A DNA stretch of 64,000 nucleotides from Symbiodinium natans (GCA_905221605.1 CAJNDS010002592.1:277001-341000); one strand, 5' to 3'; shown: positions 1 to 12,869, counted from the first letter of the stretch. Translations and numbers: made by a program. Notes: generated by a model not told the origin, from the sequence alone.

Positions 1-2
1 AC

Positions 3-71
3 AAGAAAGAAAAGACACCTGCTCAGCAGAAGAAAGGACTTGAGAAGAAGAGGAGGAGGAGCAACAACTAG
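3..71 (+). CDS. possible 3' end of a lysine-rich protein (partial)
   Basis: One frame is open from the window edge to a TAG at 69-71. It gives 22 residues rich in Lys, Arg, Gln and Glu, ending in an RRRSNN tail. Such a basic, charged end is common for real protein C-termini, but the piece is too short to identify and lacks upstream context. It could also be purine-rich non-coding DNA. Confidence 0.2.
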   Translation, partial: KKEKTPAQQKKGLEKKRRRSNN

Positions 72-3000
72 CTACAATTGAGGGCGTGCATGGAAGGCCC
101 ATGGATACTGATTGCGCTAAAATCCAGCAAGCGCCCAGGGATGGCACAGACCTTTGCTCGGCACTGTGATTGGACAACATTCTTTGCTTCACCGAGCCGA
201 GAAGAGGCACCGGTTTTCTGCCAGTTTCTGCTTCAGCCATCAGCCATGTGGACATGCTGTCACATGCTGCCACATGACGGACATCAAATCCGAGTGTTGC
301 TTACAGCACTCTGCAGGAGACCCGCAGTTCCTGGCGCATCAGCGTTGGTCGGCGCGAGTTTGAAATCGTGACGACCTCTGTCCCCGTTAAGACGGCATGC
401 TTTATGCGGCTAGGACATGCGTCCTGCTGTGCTCGGCATCACAAAAACAAGTCCCAGCCGAAGGTGAACCTGGTGCAAGCTTTCCCTGAAGCGCAAGCTG
501 ACAAGACTCTTGGCCAGCATGGGGAGACTGCAAGTCTGCCGACCAAAGCCTACCAAAATTTCCCCAATACATCAATGGACTGGTATCCAGCGGCATCCAC
601 TCTTTCCAGGAGCTGGATGAAGATGCAGTGGAGTGATGCAGGCACACGAAGCCCATCGAGGGTATGGGTCATATAATGCTGAGTGATGAGGGGCTCCTCA
701 CAAAAGTGTGGAGAGTGGAAGAGGGGACAGTTTTGGGTAGAAAATTTGGCATGGCCACGTTAATGCATGCCTTTGTACATCGCCATGTTTTGGAACATGG
801 TTTTGGGGAGCTATGTTGTGACACACCACATAGATGTGACAAGGCATTGCCCCATACTCCTCGACCTTGGGCATCGGACAGGCAATCCTACACCCGAAGC
901 TCCGAGCTCGAACATTTTTCACACGCGATGCTCGGCCACTTCGTGATGGATCTTCCGCTGTATAAGCTAAGTCCTCTTGGATGCAGAGACTGAAGTTGCT
1001 TCAAGTAGAAGCAACGTGCCCCAAACTGGTGATGTGTCGTCCGGATCACGGCCCCATCTGCATCTTGACAGTGTGCTCCGTACAGCAACCAAGCAGAAGA
1101 AGGAATCGAGCTCTCTGTGCCACATCTGCTTAGAGTCATAAGGGCCAACTCACAGCTTGCACATGTGTACATGTTGCTGGCAATGTTTTTTTTGTTGCGC
1201 CGCTGTGCGTAGTCGCCAGCACAGGATTGTGGTCCGGAGACTTTGGCTGCACATGAGAGGGCAGGAAGAGCTTCTGCAAGAGCCGCTGAACGCACTCAGG
1301 CAATACCATCCAGAAAAGCTTACTCATGGCTGTCTACACGGCTCGACACAGTTTGGACCGTGCTGATCTGTTCTGCTGGCCCCCCAGATGAAGAAAGGAG
1401 GGTGCTGTGCATAGTAGGACAGAACAGGGATAGGGCTTGTCTAGGCTTGAAACGTTGAGGATGGGCGATGGGTTGTGATCTGCTGCAGATGCGATGGGGG
1501 GGGGGGGGGTGGGGGGAGTGAGGTCCACGACGTATGAACGTGTGAATGGCACTCATGCATAATATAAGGTTGGAGCTTGATAGTGTTGCTCAGCTGCACT
1601 TAAAATTGACATGCCTATGTAGAAAGACTCCGGGAGTGCCCTGTTTGCGGCAGGCCTTCTCCGCTGAGAACCTTCGGGCCTTTGCACGGGCAAACGTGCT
1701 GCGAGCTGAGGCTCTGGCTTTCCGGTTGATGGTTCAGGGGTCTGAAGGGTCAGACTATCTTGGGTTTTAGGGGACGGGCCTATGCCGCCTCTGCCCTTTG
1801 GGTATCTTAGTTGTGGAGTACTCTGTACGCTGAGCGTGGTACTCTTTCACCTGAACCTACCCGCATACGCCACTGTGTGAGAGTCGAAGGGCTTTATTGG
1901 CGCTGGGGCCTATGGAGATGCGAGGCTTGCCATCGTGCAGCCAAGATGTGCGAAAGAGTGCGTAAGTGAAGATGCCAGGAGCCACACTATATAGCTGCAC
2001 TGCATTTGGGTCTCGTGGGCAGCATTGGTCATGCTGAGACCCTCCCAATTCTTTGTGTACCCCCCGCACCCAAGAGCATGCAAACGGTAGCAGAGCGTAT
2101 TGCCTATGTGATCATGTGTACAGACAGTCTGCTGAAGCTCTGAAGAGTGACTGAGGCATGAAGTTGCAGGTTGGGATTTTCCCACACACCGCCGGCGGGG
2201 TTTGCATGACAAGGGAGGCCTTACGAAGATTATCGCGCCACTTAGAGAAGCAGCTTGGCATCAGGACGGTTAGGCCTCGGCTCCTATTCCCAATGCTGTA
2301 TGACTTCGTCGCATTCCCAAGACGTAGTATGTCAGCATGGCCAAACCATACCGCTACGAAGTGTAACAGAGCTCTTTGACAACAAAGTTGCCATGAAGCA
2401 AGCAGAATCTTGGTAAGCTGTTTTGCAACACACTGGAGAAACCTCGAGCTGCCCCTCGCCAACTCGGTGTGAAGATCAAATTTCTTTCCATTCCGTTGCT
2501 AAGGGAAGAAAACAAAGTCTGCACTCGGTATGTTTGCATGACTGAAAACCGTTCTGGTAACCTTTTCCATCCTGCAAGCAAGAGACCATTATTGCCTTCA
2601 CGGGTCACTTGCGGATGTGATTTTTAGTACGGGTGTGAAGCTGCGTTGTTCAGCCATTTGCCATTGTGACCTACGCTTCTATTGCATGCCTTTTTTTCTG
2701 TATGATGTGCAAAGCAGTGTGAGACACTATGGTACAGATACTTCTGAGATGAAGCCAGTCGCTCTGGCTCCTTCAAGCGGGCTGATGTTTGCATGTTCTT
2801 CCGTTCATGCTTGCGCGCCCGCGAAGACGTAATTCTGCAGCTTCCATTCGTTGAAACGTATGAGACTCGAGTGGCTCTTGCCTGCGTGGTTTCAAGCAAA
2901 ACGTGCGTGCGGCAGCTATCGTAGCAGCAAGGAAGCAACACAAACCACACGCAGAAGAGCAGAGCCATAGCTCAAGAAGCCACGTCTATTCAGTGTTCCT

Positions 3001-3582
3001 TCCAGGTACAAGCACAGGGAAGGTGCCCTTCCAAATATGTGTCCGATACCAACAAGAGACATGCCACAAACTTTAACCAGACCATCCCGAGGTTCCTTCC
3101 AATTAGAGGCCATTGAAGCCCTTTGATGGCAAAGAAATGCGAAGACATGAAACATCATGAAACCACACAGTTTAAAACTCGCAGCACGGAGACGAAGTGA
3201 GAAACAGCACCGACTAACAATGGTTCGCAGTGATGATCAGGGCATTTTGAGGTGCAAAGCCATGAGTGTCTCGAGCAGTTGACAGCTGTTTCGCTATATT
3301 GCAGATAGAGCTTGCTCGATTGGGATGCTACGTTGCGTATGCATATGCGGCAACTGCTCAGACGTTACGGTTACTCTTCCTGCTGCAGTTGTGAAGATCA
3401 AGAAGACTCGGCTGCAACCGAGGTTGGAGAAGAACGCTGTGACATACCCTTTTCCAAAGCAGGCAACCGGAGTTCGTGGTTGCGCGTGCCACTGCAAAAA
3501 TGGTGCGCTTTTTCCCTGAGCGTCATGGATCTAGCGGTAACTGACAACTCATTGCAATCGACTGCAAAGCCAGCAACTGGTA
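72..3582. other. gene-poor stretch, no supported gene
   Basis: No reading frame on either strand here shows a recognisable motif or consistent protein-like composition. A G-run lies at 1496-1516. Several frames of 60-135 codons are open, but they overlap one another on both strands and look like chance openings in roughly 50% GC DNA. I see nothing else in it. Confidence 0.5.
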
Positions 3583-4035
3583 ATGGCGTGGATAACGTCG
3601 TTTCAATGCACATGTTTTGCGGCAGGTTGGCTTCTGGGCGCCGACGGTGGTCCACGACAAGAAGGTGGCACACCGAGTAAATGGCTGCAACTTGGCAGGA
3701 CAAAAGCCGGCAAAGACTTTAGTCTTTTGCATCACATCGTGCCTAATGTTGCCTTCAACTCTGCAGGGCAGGGGAGGGGGAGGGAGGCTAAATTCAAACT
3801 CAACCAGACCTCCACGCATGGGGACATAGCTGTCATCTCAGGTGGCTTTGTTGCTGGTCATTGGCACCTTGATGAAATGGTAAACCTCCATGGCGTCAAG
3901 GTTCAAGAATCTGAAGCAGCTTCCAGACTTAAGGTGGGACATCATGCTCGGGCGTTGCTTCGTCGCTTCCAACGTCACAGCACATCCGGCTGTGGAGGCA
4001 TTGTGCAGGGGCGTCTTGGAAGTATGAAGTCTTGA
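3583..4035 (+). CDS. hypothetical ORF, uncertain
   Basis: A 150-codon frame without a recognised domain. Its second half (about 3826-4010) has a protein-like composition (DIAVISGG, then LDEMVNLHGVKVQE), so it may hold an exon. On the opposite strand at about 3975-4035 another frame reads KTPLHNASTAGCA, which resembles the start of an ankyrin repeat. The two readings exclude each other and neither is strong. Confidence 0.15.
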   Translation: MAWITSFQCTCFAAGWLLGADGGPRQEGGTPSKWLQLGRTKAGKDFSLLHHIVPNVAFNSAGQGRGREAKFKLNQTSTHGDIAVISGGFVAGHWHLDEMVNLHGVKVQESEAASRLKVGHHARALLRRFQRHSTSGCGGIVQGRLGSMKS

Positions 4036-4196
4036 TGCGCGTCTTGCCGGGGTCTGCGCCAGTCTGTTCCCTGCCTGTGAGAAGGACGAGATCGGGCGCT
4101 ACTTTTTTGCCACGGAGCCACTGCCCTGTGCAAAGCTTGGCAGGGAAGCGGGACTGTGGCAGGTAGCAGCGCTGTGTTTTGTTAGAAAGATGGTAG

Positions 4197-4961
4197 TTGG
4201 CTAGCAAAATCAGTGTCGGGCAGTGCCAAGCTCCCAGCCTAAGGCCAGGAGCATTTGGCAAAGCGGAAGCTGCCCCCACTGCCGGGACCAAGCATCGCTC
4301 CAGGCAGCCTAGAGTGCCTTGCAAGAATTTGCAAAATGTCTCAAGATTCCTTCGGTCCTTCAAGCTCATGGGCAATTTTGGGCTACGCTTAGCCTTGTCA
4401 TTTGATTGGCATGTTTGGCGCGAAAAGTCACGCCTTTCACATGTCCTGCAGCCCAATGAAACCTGCATTGATTCGAGTCCTAGGAACTTGGCCAATGCCT
4501 TGTGCGACGTCTACGGCTTCGAGCCTGAGCTACACCGCTGGATGACCTGCCAGCCCTCGGAGGCCTTGGATGGGTTTATGGAAGGACTTGGACTCCGAAG
4601 TCTTTTGAACTGCGTCTGCTGCCGACATCAAGGCTCTGTTGCAGTACGAAAGAGCGTTGTGCAGGTGACTCCATCGGCAGACTTTTGGGTCTCACCCTTC
4701 GCTATAGGCCGCCAAGGGAGTCCAAGTGTGGTTTCTGTCTCCGTTTCATCTTGCGTGGCTCGTTCGAGTCCCTTCACGAAGACATCCCTGCTCTTGCTGG
4801 GGCGTGGAAGGCTACCATGGATACAAGAACCTTACCGACCTGATGCATGCATACCGCCACAGGGCTATAGCAGACCCATGGCAGACCTGGGATGCTTTGC
4901 GTCGTGTGCGTGTGGAGCCAAGGCATACTCTACAAATCTGCTGAATGCAGCTGGGCCCTGA
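4197..4961 (+). CDS. hypothetical ORF of 254 codons, uncertain
   Basis: The longest open frame in the first 8 kb, from an in-frame ATG to a TGA. No known domain is visible. A short inner part (NLANALCDVYGFEPELHRW, about 4489-4545) is protein-like. A different frame at about 4800-4945 reads GVEGYHGYKNLTDLMHAYRH and also looks like coding sequence, so exons in more than one frame may be present. It could be one or two exons of an unknown gene, a decayed mobile element, or chance. Confidence 0.18.
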   Translation: MASKISVGQCQAPSLRPGAFGKAEAAPTAGTKHRSRQPRVPCKNLQNVSRFLRSFKLMGNFGLRLALSFDWHVWREKSRLSHVLQPNETCIDSSPRNLANALCDVYGFEPELHRWMTCQPSEALDGFMEGLGLRSLLNCVCCRHQGSVAVRKSVVQVTPSADFWVSPFAIGRQGSPSVVSVSVSSCVARSSPFTKTSLLLLGRGRLPWIQEPYRPDACIPPQGYSRPMADLGCFASCACGAKAYSTNLLNAAGP

Positions 4962-5374
4962 CGTCCCGGCCCAAGGCCGGGAATTCCATCCGTCACACAA
5001 CTTGGCCTAGCACCGCCCATGTGACTTTGTCAGGTGCTGGGGAAAAGGACCAATGCGATGGATCAAAAGCTGCCCCCCGCTTCAAAGCCCATAAGCGTGT
5101 CTATCCACATCAGCCGCGGCATCAGGTCCGCACGTACTTTAGGGCTCGGCAGGCTCCTGCATCGGTTCGTCCAGACACTAAAGCAGTCATGTCGAGCACA
5201 TCGCATAGCTCCCGCAGCTGTTTCTTGCCAAACATTGGTTTTGGCGCCCTTGCTGTGCACAGACGGCCCGCCCTTTGGCCCGCAAAAAAGATGTGGGGAG
5301 CTCCGAGGAGCTACAAGTGCAATTAGGGTGCAGGGGCTGCAATGGGATCATTTCTCACATTCTGTTCGTGATAT
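4962..5374. other. no supported feature
   Basis: I see no motif, repeat or exon-like segment that can be defended in this stretch. Confidence 0.4.
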
Positions 5375-5983
5375 TTGTCGTCGACTCATGTCTACTCCAT
5401 TCTGCTCCTGAGCTTCAGCCTAAGCCAGCAAAGGTTGCTAGGCAGCACGCACAGACCAGTTCGACCACGGTGCTCTGCAGCGAGTTCTCTTCCTCTCCGC
5501 TTGAACACTTCGACCAGGCACATGCCACGTGTCCGGGCGTCGGCACCCTCGTCCTCTGCCTTCGAGGACTTGGGTCGGAGTTGTGGACGGCAGTTGCGGC
5601 TAGCGGCGAGGCCAAACATTGCAAGCTGCACAAATTGCAAGGACCCGCTCGAGGACTTTTTTGTGCCCACAGCAAGCTCGAGAGGCCTTCGATACTTGAT
5701 GGCAAACCTCAAGTATTCCGACACTGAGTCAGAACTCGGTCGGCAACTCGTTCGTGTAGAACCGCTTAGCTTAGCACAAGGGTGCGCACGCACCCACGCC
5801 CCGGGCCCTGTGCCCCACGCCCACGCCCCTCCCCCTCCCGTCCCCACCCACACACACACCCAAATGCGCACGCGCGCACGCGCACACCCACATGCGCACG
5901 CGCGCGCACGCGCGCGCACACACACTCACACACACTCTTGTCTGACAGCTGCTGCCCATGTAACCTGCGGCTACTCACAGTGA
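5375..5983 (+). CDS. hypothetical ORF running into low-complexity CA repeats
   Basis: A 202-codon frame. The first two thirds (about 5510-5760) are compositionally ordinary, with a Cys pair (CTNCKDP) and an acidic stretch (KYSDTESELG), and could be an exon. The last third is translated from alternating CA/CG repeats (5779-5937) and is almost certainly not protein. I do not recognise the product. Confidence 0.2.
   Translation: MSSTHVYSILLLSFSLSQQRLLGSTHRPVRPRCSAASSLPLRLNTSTRHMPRVRASAPSSSAFEDLGRSCGRQLRLAARPNIASCTNCKDPLEDFFVPTASSRGLRYLMANLKYSDTESELGRQLVRVEPLSLAQGCARTHAPGPVPHAHAPPPPVPTHTHTQMRTRARAHPHAHARARARTHTHTHSCLTAAAHVTCGYSQ
5779..5937. repeat. CA/CG-rich low-complexity tract
   Basis: Alternating purine-pyrimidine sequence made of CACA, CGCG and CACGC units, about 160 bp. 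It opens frames on both strands that should not be read as genes. Alternating CG/CA DNA of this kind can adopt left-handed Z-form; that is general knowledge, not shown here. Confidence 0.85.
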
Positions 5984-5999
5984 AGCGCAAGCCGCAAGC

Positions 6000-8667
6000 C
6001 TAAGCCCTTTTATAGATTTTGTTGACAGGGGCAGTGGCAGCTGCTGACCCCTTCGAGCAGCGAGCATCCGCGTCGATATTCGCAGACAACGGAAGCAGGA
6101 CTGGTGCAGGAGGCACTGACCCGTCAACCTAAAGGAAGCCAAGTGGACATGTGAAGTGAAGATCGAAGTCCATCCCAAACTATCCTCTTTGGATGCTCGG
6201 CGGTCTCGCGGTCACACGCCGCTGCTTCATTCCATCATAGTGGACTATTTATTTGTACGTGCACATACTGGCTTGTTTATGGTCCAGGCCCGTCAGTGGA
6301 CAATTTCAGTAGCCGCAAATCAGCTGGCGATGAGCCCGGGTTCCCGGTTCTGTGGCTTTTTTCGAGCAGGCAAACTGAAGCTGGGTTGAGTGATGTTTCG
6401 AATGATGTTGAATGCTCCTGGAATCTACACTGAGACACTGAGGCCTGACCGCGCCATTGCCATCACACCACCCCCTGGTCGGCCACCTGAGGCTCAAGGG
6501 CAGATAAAACGTGTCAACAGGCCGTCGCAGCCTATGACCGAGCTGCAAAACCGCGCCGCAGGATCGTGGTCCTCGAGTGCGGCGCAGGGCACCAGGCGAG
6601 GACTCGGCCAGGCACCTCTGCTGGTCAGTCATAAATCATCTCTCGAGCTACTCGTAGGGCCCGCCGTAGGGACTTCTCACACGATTTTCCCTTTGCATTG
6701 ATGCGTCGGACTTCTCGCCGCAGCTGTGACTGCTGTAGATGGTGCACCTCCAACAAGACAAGCTTGAGGCAAACACCAGAGGCCACAGAGAGGCACACTG
6801 CGAATAAGCAGGACTTGTCAAACGAGGCTCGCTTGATTTCGCTTTCGGCTTTAGAGCTTGTTTGGCTTGCGGCACAAATGTGTGCTTGGAGAGCTTAACG
6901 CTCCACGGGGTGTGTAGTCATCTTTGGCGGTCGAACTGCGCACGCTGTTACATCTAGAAGCAAAGTCCAAAAGGCTGGAAGACTCCAGACTCCCTTGACT
7001 GATAGGTGCAGCCTTTCTGCAACGAGGAGCAGGCCAAAGCGCTTCCCATCTGGGCATGAAGAATATGGCACCTCGGATGGCTCCCGTGGAAGGTGCCGTC
7101 GGATGCTTCTTCTCAGCCCTTGAGGTCGTGCTTGAAAGGCAGCTGTCCTTTGGTCCAACCTTTTGGGGCCTGAGCTTCGTCTTAGCGACTTAGCATCGTG
7201 CAGCTGTTACACGTGGGCCACAGGTTCGCCTTCGCCTTCTGTCTCACGAGCAGAGGCATGAGATTTCTGGGTGCGCACAGCCATTGCTTCTTTAGTTTGT
7301 TTTTTGGTAAGTCAATTGGCTTTTTGGCAAGGAGGCGACGCCACCAAACAGCAGAGGCTCCTCGAAGGTGCGTCGGCCAACAGTGAAGTGATTCACCATC
7401 ACTTGCATAACTTGCATACAATGCAAGCAGGGTGTATTGGGGTGTGGTTTCTCTAATGGGTGGGGAGCAAGGGATCCCTGTCAGCAGACAGCTCCAGACG
7501 CTGTGTAAGGCAGGTTCCGACATGTTCCGAAGCTCTAAGCCTCTAAGCTGCAGTGTCTGCCGCTGGCTCGGACGAAGCTTTGCCTATGCTCTTCATCGAA
7601 CACGGGGGTAAGGGCAAGCAAATGTTGGGACTCGACGGGTCGGATTTGGTTGGCACTGGGATCGCATGAGTGGAAGTTACATTCTACATCATCATCATCA
7701 TCATCATCACCATCAGTCCATTTTACATCTCATTCTGCATCTCATTCGTTGGTGAGGCGCCATGGCGCATGGACGCGCTTCTGTAAAGGTGGTGCAGCTT
7801 AGCCCCTGCCCACCCCTGCCCTGCTTGGCGGTAAGAGCTGGCCATGTCCGACACGCAAGATGACCGTGGCTGGCCAGACTGGTTGGCCACAGAAACCAAC
7901 ATCTCCAGCGAAACAGCGTCTAGGGCAATATAGCGCTTTTGGCATTGTCGGCTGTAGAATGGCTTCCGGGACGACCTATAGGACCTAGGCTGATGCGCAA
8001 CTAGTTAGAGTCTGAGCTTTGCTTTGTTCAAGTCGAGGCCATTTGGCTGCTTACGGGAGTTCTGTTCCTGTGGATCGGCTCGGTGTTAACATATGGCTGC
8101 TGCAGCTCTCTTCAACAAGGGAGCTTCTATGAACCAATTACCATCAGCAGCATTGCCTGGAAGCGGAAGAAGGAGCACAGTAATGCAATGTGCTGTACGT
8201 GTTAGTTAGCTGCTGTTGAAGTCGAAGACTGATGTCGGAGTGTTTTGTTTGTATCCTGTCACGGTACTGGCTTGGTACTAACAGACTGCCAGCCAAAGCA
8301 ATCCAGCCCGCCCAGACCCTGAAGCAGGCACTGCGCGCTGTGCACACTCCGTCAGTGATTTGTTCTCCAAATACCGCGTAGAATTGCGGAAAGCAACCGT
8401 CGAAGGCCCTAAATGCATCCACTTCGGGAAAGATGTCGCAAGCTGGCAATCAGAATCAATGGGCTTCTGCTGCTCACAGCACGAGCTCGAAGCGATGGCG
8501 GTGTAAACCCGTGTGCTCCAGATGCGGGCAGGGCAGGGCGTGGGCTCGTGTCGACAAGTAGAACTCGAAGGTAAGATCTTCTTTCTGAGCGATGAGCACA
8601 TACTGTAAGATGCTGTAAGTAGACGAAGCAAACATGTTTGTTTGTCCCACTGGAGACACAAAGAGGA
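6000..8667. other. gene-poor stretch with an (ATC)n microsatellite
   Basis: No frame with a recognisable product. An imperfect ATC trinucleotide repeat of about nine units lies at 7687-7715. Upstream exons of the membrane protein gene that begins near 8.67 kb may be hidden here, but I could not connect any segment to it in frame. Confidence 0.45.
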
Positions 8668-8674
8668 TTGGCGA

Positions 8675-11600
8675 ATGCTCGTGAACTATGCGATGCTCCT
8701 ACCACTCCACTTCCTGCGGTCTATGGAAACAGCTTCTGGAGACAAGAACGTCTACTCCTCCACCGAGAAAGCGTTCCTTGCATCACAGCGCAAAGTCTTT
8801 AACGATGCAGTCATTAACTTCTTGACCGTACGTCGTAGCATGATGTTTGTCTCGGTGGTGTTTTGCGTGCTAGCATTCTTTCTGGAAGCTGCGGAAGTTC
8901 CAAATGCTATCATGACAAGAAAAGCGTGGGTCCACAAAAGCCGACACTTGGATCGAATAGGTTACTGTCTAACCTTGTCTGACCTTGCTGCTTGTTTTTG
9001 GACTGTTTGGAGAATGAGTCAGAATGAGTAGATGAAATTCACTGTGCGTCAGGGATTGAGATCGATGGCGATGTGGTTCGCTTCCCGCAGTTTGTGCAGA
9101 TGTCAAGCAAAGACTGGAGCTCCAAAGACCCAGAAGCATGGTTTGCTTATACTACCCACCTCTACACAGGAATGTTCCTCGGCATCGGCTAAGCTTTTCG
9201 CCGCGCCTTTTTTCGTGATGCAACTCGTTTGGTTCGATTGGCATTCTATGCGGTTCTATGTAAGATGCTGGACAAAATCGCATGACCGGGTACAAGATGA
9301 GCATGGCACGTCAACTAGCACAAACCCCGCACCCCTCGAATTTCAACGTTGATGAAAGCATGGCAGAGCAGGATTTGGGTCATTGACGCAAATGCCTTAT
9401 GCACCTGTTCTGGGAAACCAATATTATGTGAAGATTCTGGGTTTGGAAGGGATACTGTAGCCTGCTGTAAAAGATGATGCAGGATTTCGTCTATCCACGG
9501 TACGATAGGGAGGCTGTTGTCAAACTAGTCTCAGACTAAACTCCAGTTTCAAACTCGCCGTGTATAAGCGCCAAAAGAAGAAGCAGCCCAAGCTGGCTTG
9601 CTCCAGTCAGCAAGGGGGGCTGTTTGTGGCGAAGGCTTGCCACAAGTAAAGTGGGGGGCAACCTGAACCATTCCAACAATAGACTGAGAACCACCAGTGT
9701 GATGGTGGTGGCACGGCAAATTGGAAGAATACCTGGAAAGGAGTGAGGGGAAAGTGAGAGCGATGCATCGCAGCAAGGTTTGCCAAGATTATCAGTCAAA
9801 CGGCGATGATGGACATCTTGCAAGCAATTCTTGAAGTGGCATGCCAAGCAGCCAGCTGCTCGGCCGGCTCTTACTGTGCATCCTTAGGTTATGGCTGGCG
9901 GGCAGTGGTTGGTTGTTGGAGCGGGGTTAAGGGCATATGTTGCCACTTGTCACAACTTGTCACAGAGCTGTCTGTACGCAGCACTCCAGGCTGCTACCTG
10001 CTGTGGTGGTCGCTGAGAAAGTGGCCAGCTGCCATGCACTAGCGCCGAGGGTCCTTGCTTTGACTTGCCTATGGGGGGTGCCTTACCCAACCGAAACCCC
10101 AAGCCGCTTCCGCTCGAGGGGTGACAAGGCTTGGGTGCCTGCACTCAGCTGAAGTACACTGGAGCTGTTAGCACATACTGTTTCGCATCCAAGCCTATAG
10201 ACGTTAGCATGCTTCGTATCTCTTGGGGGCGTTTTTGGGCTCCCAGGTCCCATTTCCACCAGTCGCACCGCGGGGTGCTGACAGGTTGGGCCTTCAGCTT
10301 GGTAGCGCCTTTCCTGGCGTCTTTGGCATTGATAGGCTCAGAGACACAGAACCTTTCTGCTTTTCTAGTTCGGAAGTATTCGAAAGGGCTCCACATGGCA
10401 GCTCGAAGCATGAAGTGCCTTAAGGCAACTGTGATTCCCACACGGCTCTTCGTGGACTGGACTGTGCTGGACCCGGTGGTGCATACTTTCGCCAGCGAGC
10501 TTTCGCAGCACATGGGATGCTCGGCGTTGTGCACCTTTAGTTTGTCCTTGCTCTTGTTGACATGAGTTCAACCGGGCACGCAGAACATCACACTCCAGTC
10601 ATTAACTCCAGGTAACCACACGGAAGACCTGGCATCGACTGTGAACCAGGCATGCATGCAGCTCATAGACATCGATGAGAAAGGCCATGTGGAAAACGCC
10701 GAGCGTTTTGCAACAAAGACTTGCTCCACGCTGAAGATGACTCCGAACAGACATTTGAAGTGCTGTTCCTTCATCAAGCTTGTAGACTTCGATTTCAGGC
10801 AGTGTGTTGATTCGTGTCCGTAGGGGAAGCGATTTCATGGAAGTTCGGTATTGAAGTCGTGGTCTCTTGGAGACCCGAGACCCCCAGGCCGATCCATTCA
10901 ACCTGCGACCAGATAGAGCACTACCTCAAGCAGCCAGACCGCTTCCACAAGCAGGCGATTGAACAGGCAACAGAGCTGTGCCGGACGACGGTCATGCCAA
11001 ACCTCAAGGGGACCATTGAGCTCGGCTTTGACACTTGAAACATCAGGGCTCCGGCTCCGGGTATCCAATTGCCGTCTAGTGAAGAAGTGGGGGGGAATGG
11101 GGGGGGGACCCTTTTGACATTGTTAAACGAAGAAAAGAGTTTTTGTGGGTTTCCAGCTTTAAAACCCCATCTTGCGTGCAAGGAGAATGCGCTCCAAGTG
11201 GCAGCCTCCGCTGGCCCAATCGCCCAAAGAATGAAACAAAGCGTTTCAATGGGCATGGGCTTCATCAATGGGCGCCCTGGCTGCTCAGAGATTCAGCAAG
11301 GCAGAGATACGTTCAGGCCAATGACTGCAGAAAACTCTTCGTTAGGAACGTAGAGAATCATAGAGTCGTAGAGATGCCTTGGAGACAGATTCTACCCAAT
11401 CACAAAGGCTTCGAGGATTCAACACAATCATGCCAGCCGCCCTCGCGCTGGCACCTGCGCTGCTGCGGGGAGCATTGAAGGTGGGGACCAGTAGGCCCGC
11501 ACATACCCCGACATACCCTGACCCATCAATACCCCACAACCTGAAGAGATCTGAAGAGTGTATGAGCTTGCTGAAGGTGAAGGTGACCGCACCCCAGTCC

Positions 11601-12824
11601 ACGATTCCTGGTCTCGGGGCAATGACCAGAGGGGCAGTTGAAGTGCGGCGGATTAGGGAAAGCACCGGTTTTTTGGAACTTTGGGGGGGTGTGCGGAACC
11701 AGTTCTGTCTTGAACTGTATCCGGCACGATGGCCTGTCGCAAGTGCCCAACCTAAGGCATGTTTGTGGTTGTCTTGCCACTCCTTTACTGTCCGATGACT
11801 TGGGGGATGTATCACATCTTCTTCCAGCTTCTTGGAGACTTCTGGATGCTGTTGGGCCTGCTGGTCATGGCATTCGGCCCGATGGTGTGCCACTGCTCAA
11901 ATAAACAGTCGGGAACTAACCGTGCTCGGGAAGTTCTAAATACAGGCCGTGGACTTGTCAGACACAGCTGGCCTGTTTTCAGGTACCTTGCTCTCGGTAG
12001 CTACTACAGCATCACTCGGCCACTCACAGACAAGGCCGTTGCGCAGGTCATGGCAGCTTGGCCGAAGACAGATGGCCCAGGACCAAAAAAGCACTCAAGA
12101 CAGCGAGGAGGCATCACATGACGCCGGGGGCACTAAGGTGAGCATGAACCGAGCATCAACAGTCCTTGCGATTATCGGATACGTATTCATCTGTACCTTC
12201 GCTTGGAAACGATACAAGCTGACAATAGGTGATGAGGATTCCGAGGAGGAGAATGCCAGCGTGGAGAGGGATGCTTACAAGTACATTGCTGAACAGATTT
12301 CAGTGCTGCAACCCAGTTTCTGGATCAAACTTGCTGGAGTTGCCATGGCAAAGTACTTCTTCACTACACTGGCTGGAGTTGATTGGATGATGGTGGAAAT
12401 CGGGAAGCAGCGACGGTATGAGATCTTGATGGAGATCTCCCAAAAAATTAAGGACCTAGAGGCCAGTGGAACTGCTGTGCGCTATCCTCAGGGCCTCAAA
12501 ACTGAAGCCGAGAGGAAGGAGAACTTGCAAGCTGCTGAAGAGCGGCTGCTTCGCTTAGACTGTGTCTTCTACATCCTTTACGACGAGGTCCCCATGCATG
12601 TTGTCGAGGAAGAGGATGTGCATGTGAATCCTCAGCTACCCTCCGTCCGTCGGCGAACAACGGTGCTCGCTCCAGCAGTGAGCGGGCTTCTTGCGGACGG
12701 GGGTCATGAAACAACGCAGCATGTCAACCACAGCTTCTGCTTTCCAACGGAGTGTAACATGAAAATACATGTGGGAACAAAGGGCAACGGTAAAGTTAAA
12801 GGTATTTTGCATACAGGTTCCTAG
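8675..12824 (+). CDS. multi-pass membrane protein, six exons, unrecognised family
   Basis: Joining 8675-8939, 9053-9187, 10285-10335, 10824-11024, 11757-11876 and 11983-12824 gives one uninterrupted frame of 537 codons plus stop. All five introns are phase 1, start with GC and end AG|G. Hydrophobic segments occur in exon 1 (MMFVSVVFCVLAFFLEAA), across the exon 2/3 join (MFLGIGWAFSLVAPFLASL), in exon 5 (two) and in exon 6 (STVLAIIGYVFICTFAW and AKYFFTTLAGV), so roughly six or seven membrane spans. An acidic run (DEDSEEEN) and a charged helical region follow in the C-terminal part. The first ATG (8675) is used because no earlier exon could be linked; the true N-terminus may lie further upstream. 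I do not recognise the family. Transport, channel or sensor roles are possible but not shown. Exon 6 could contain one more short intron near its end, with the same stop. Confidence 0.6.
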
Positions 12825-12869
12825 TCTGCCAGGCATTTCAAGCAATTGCTCAAAGACGTGTAGCCAGGC

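Noticed and set aside
5766-5990. Frames on both strands rich in Arg/Ala/Cys/Val or His/Thr
   Set aside because: They come from the CA/CG low-complexity tract.
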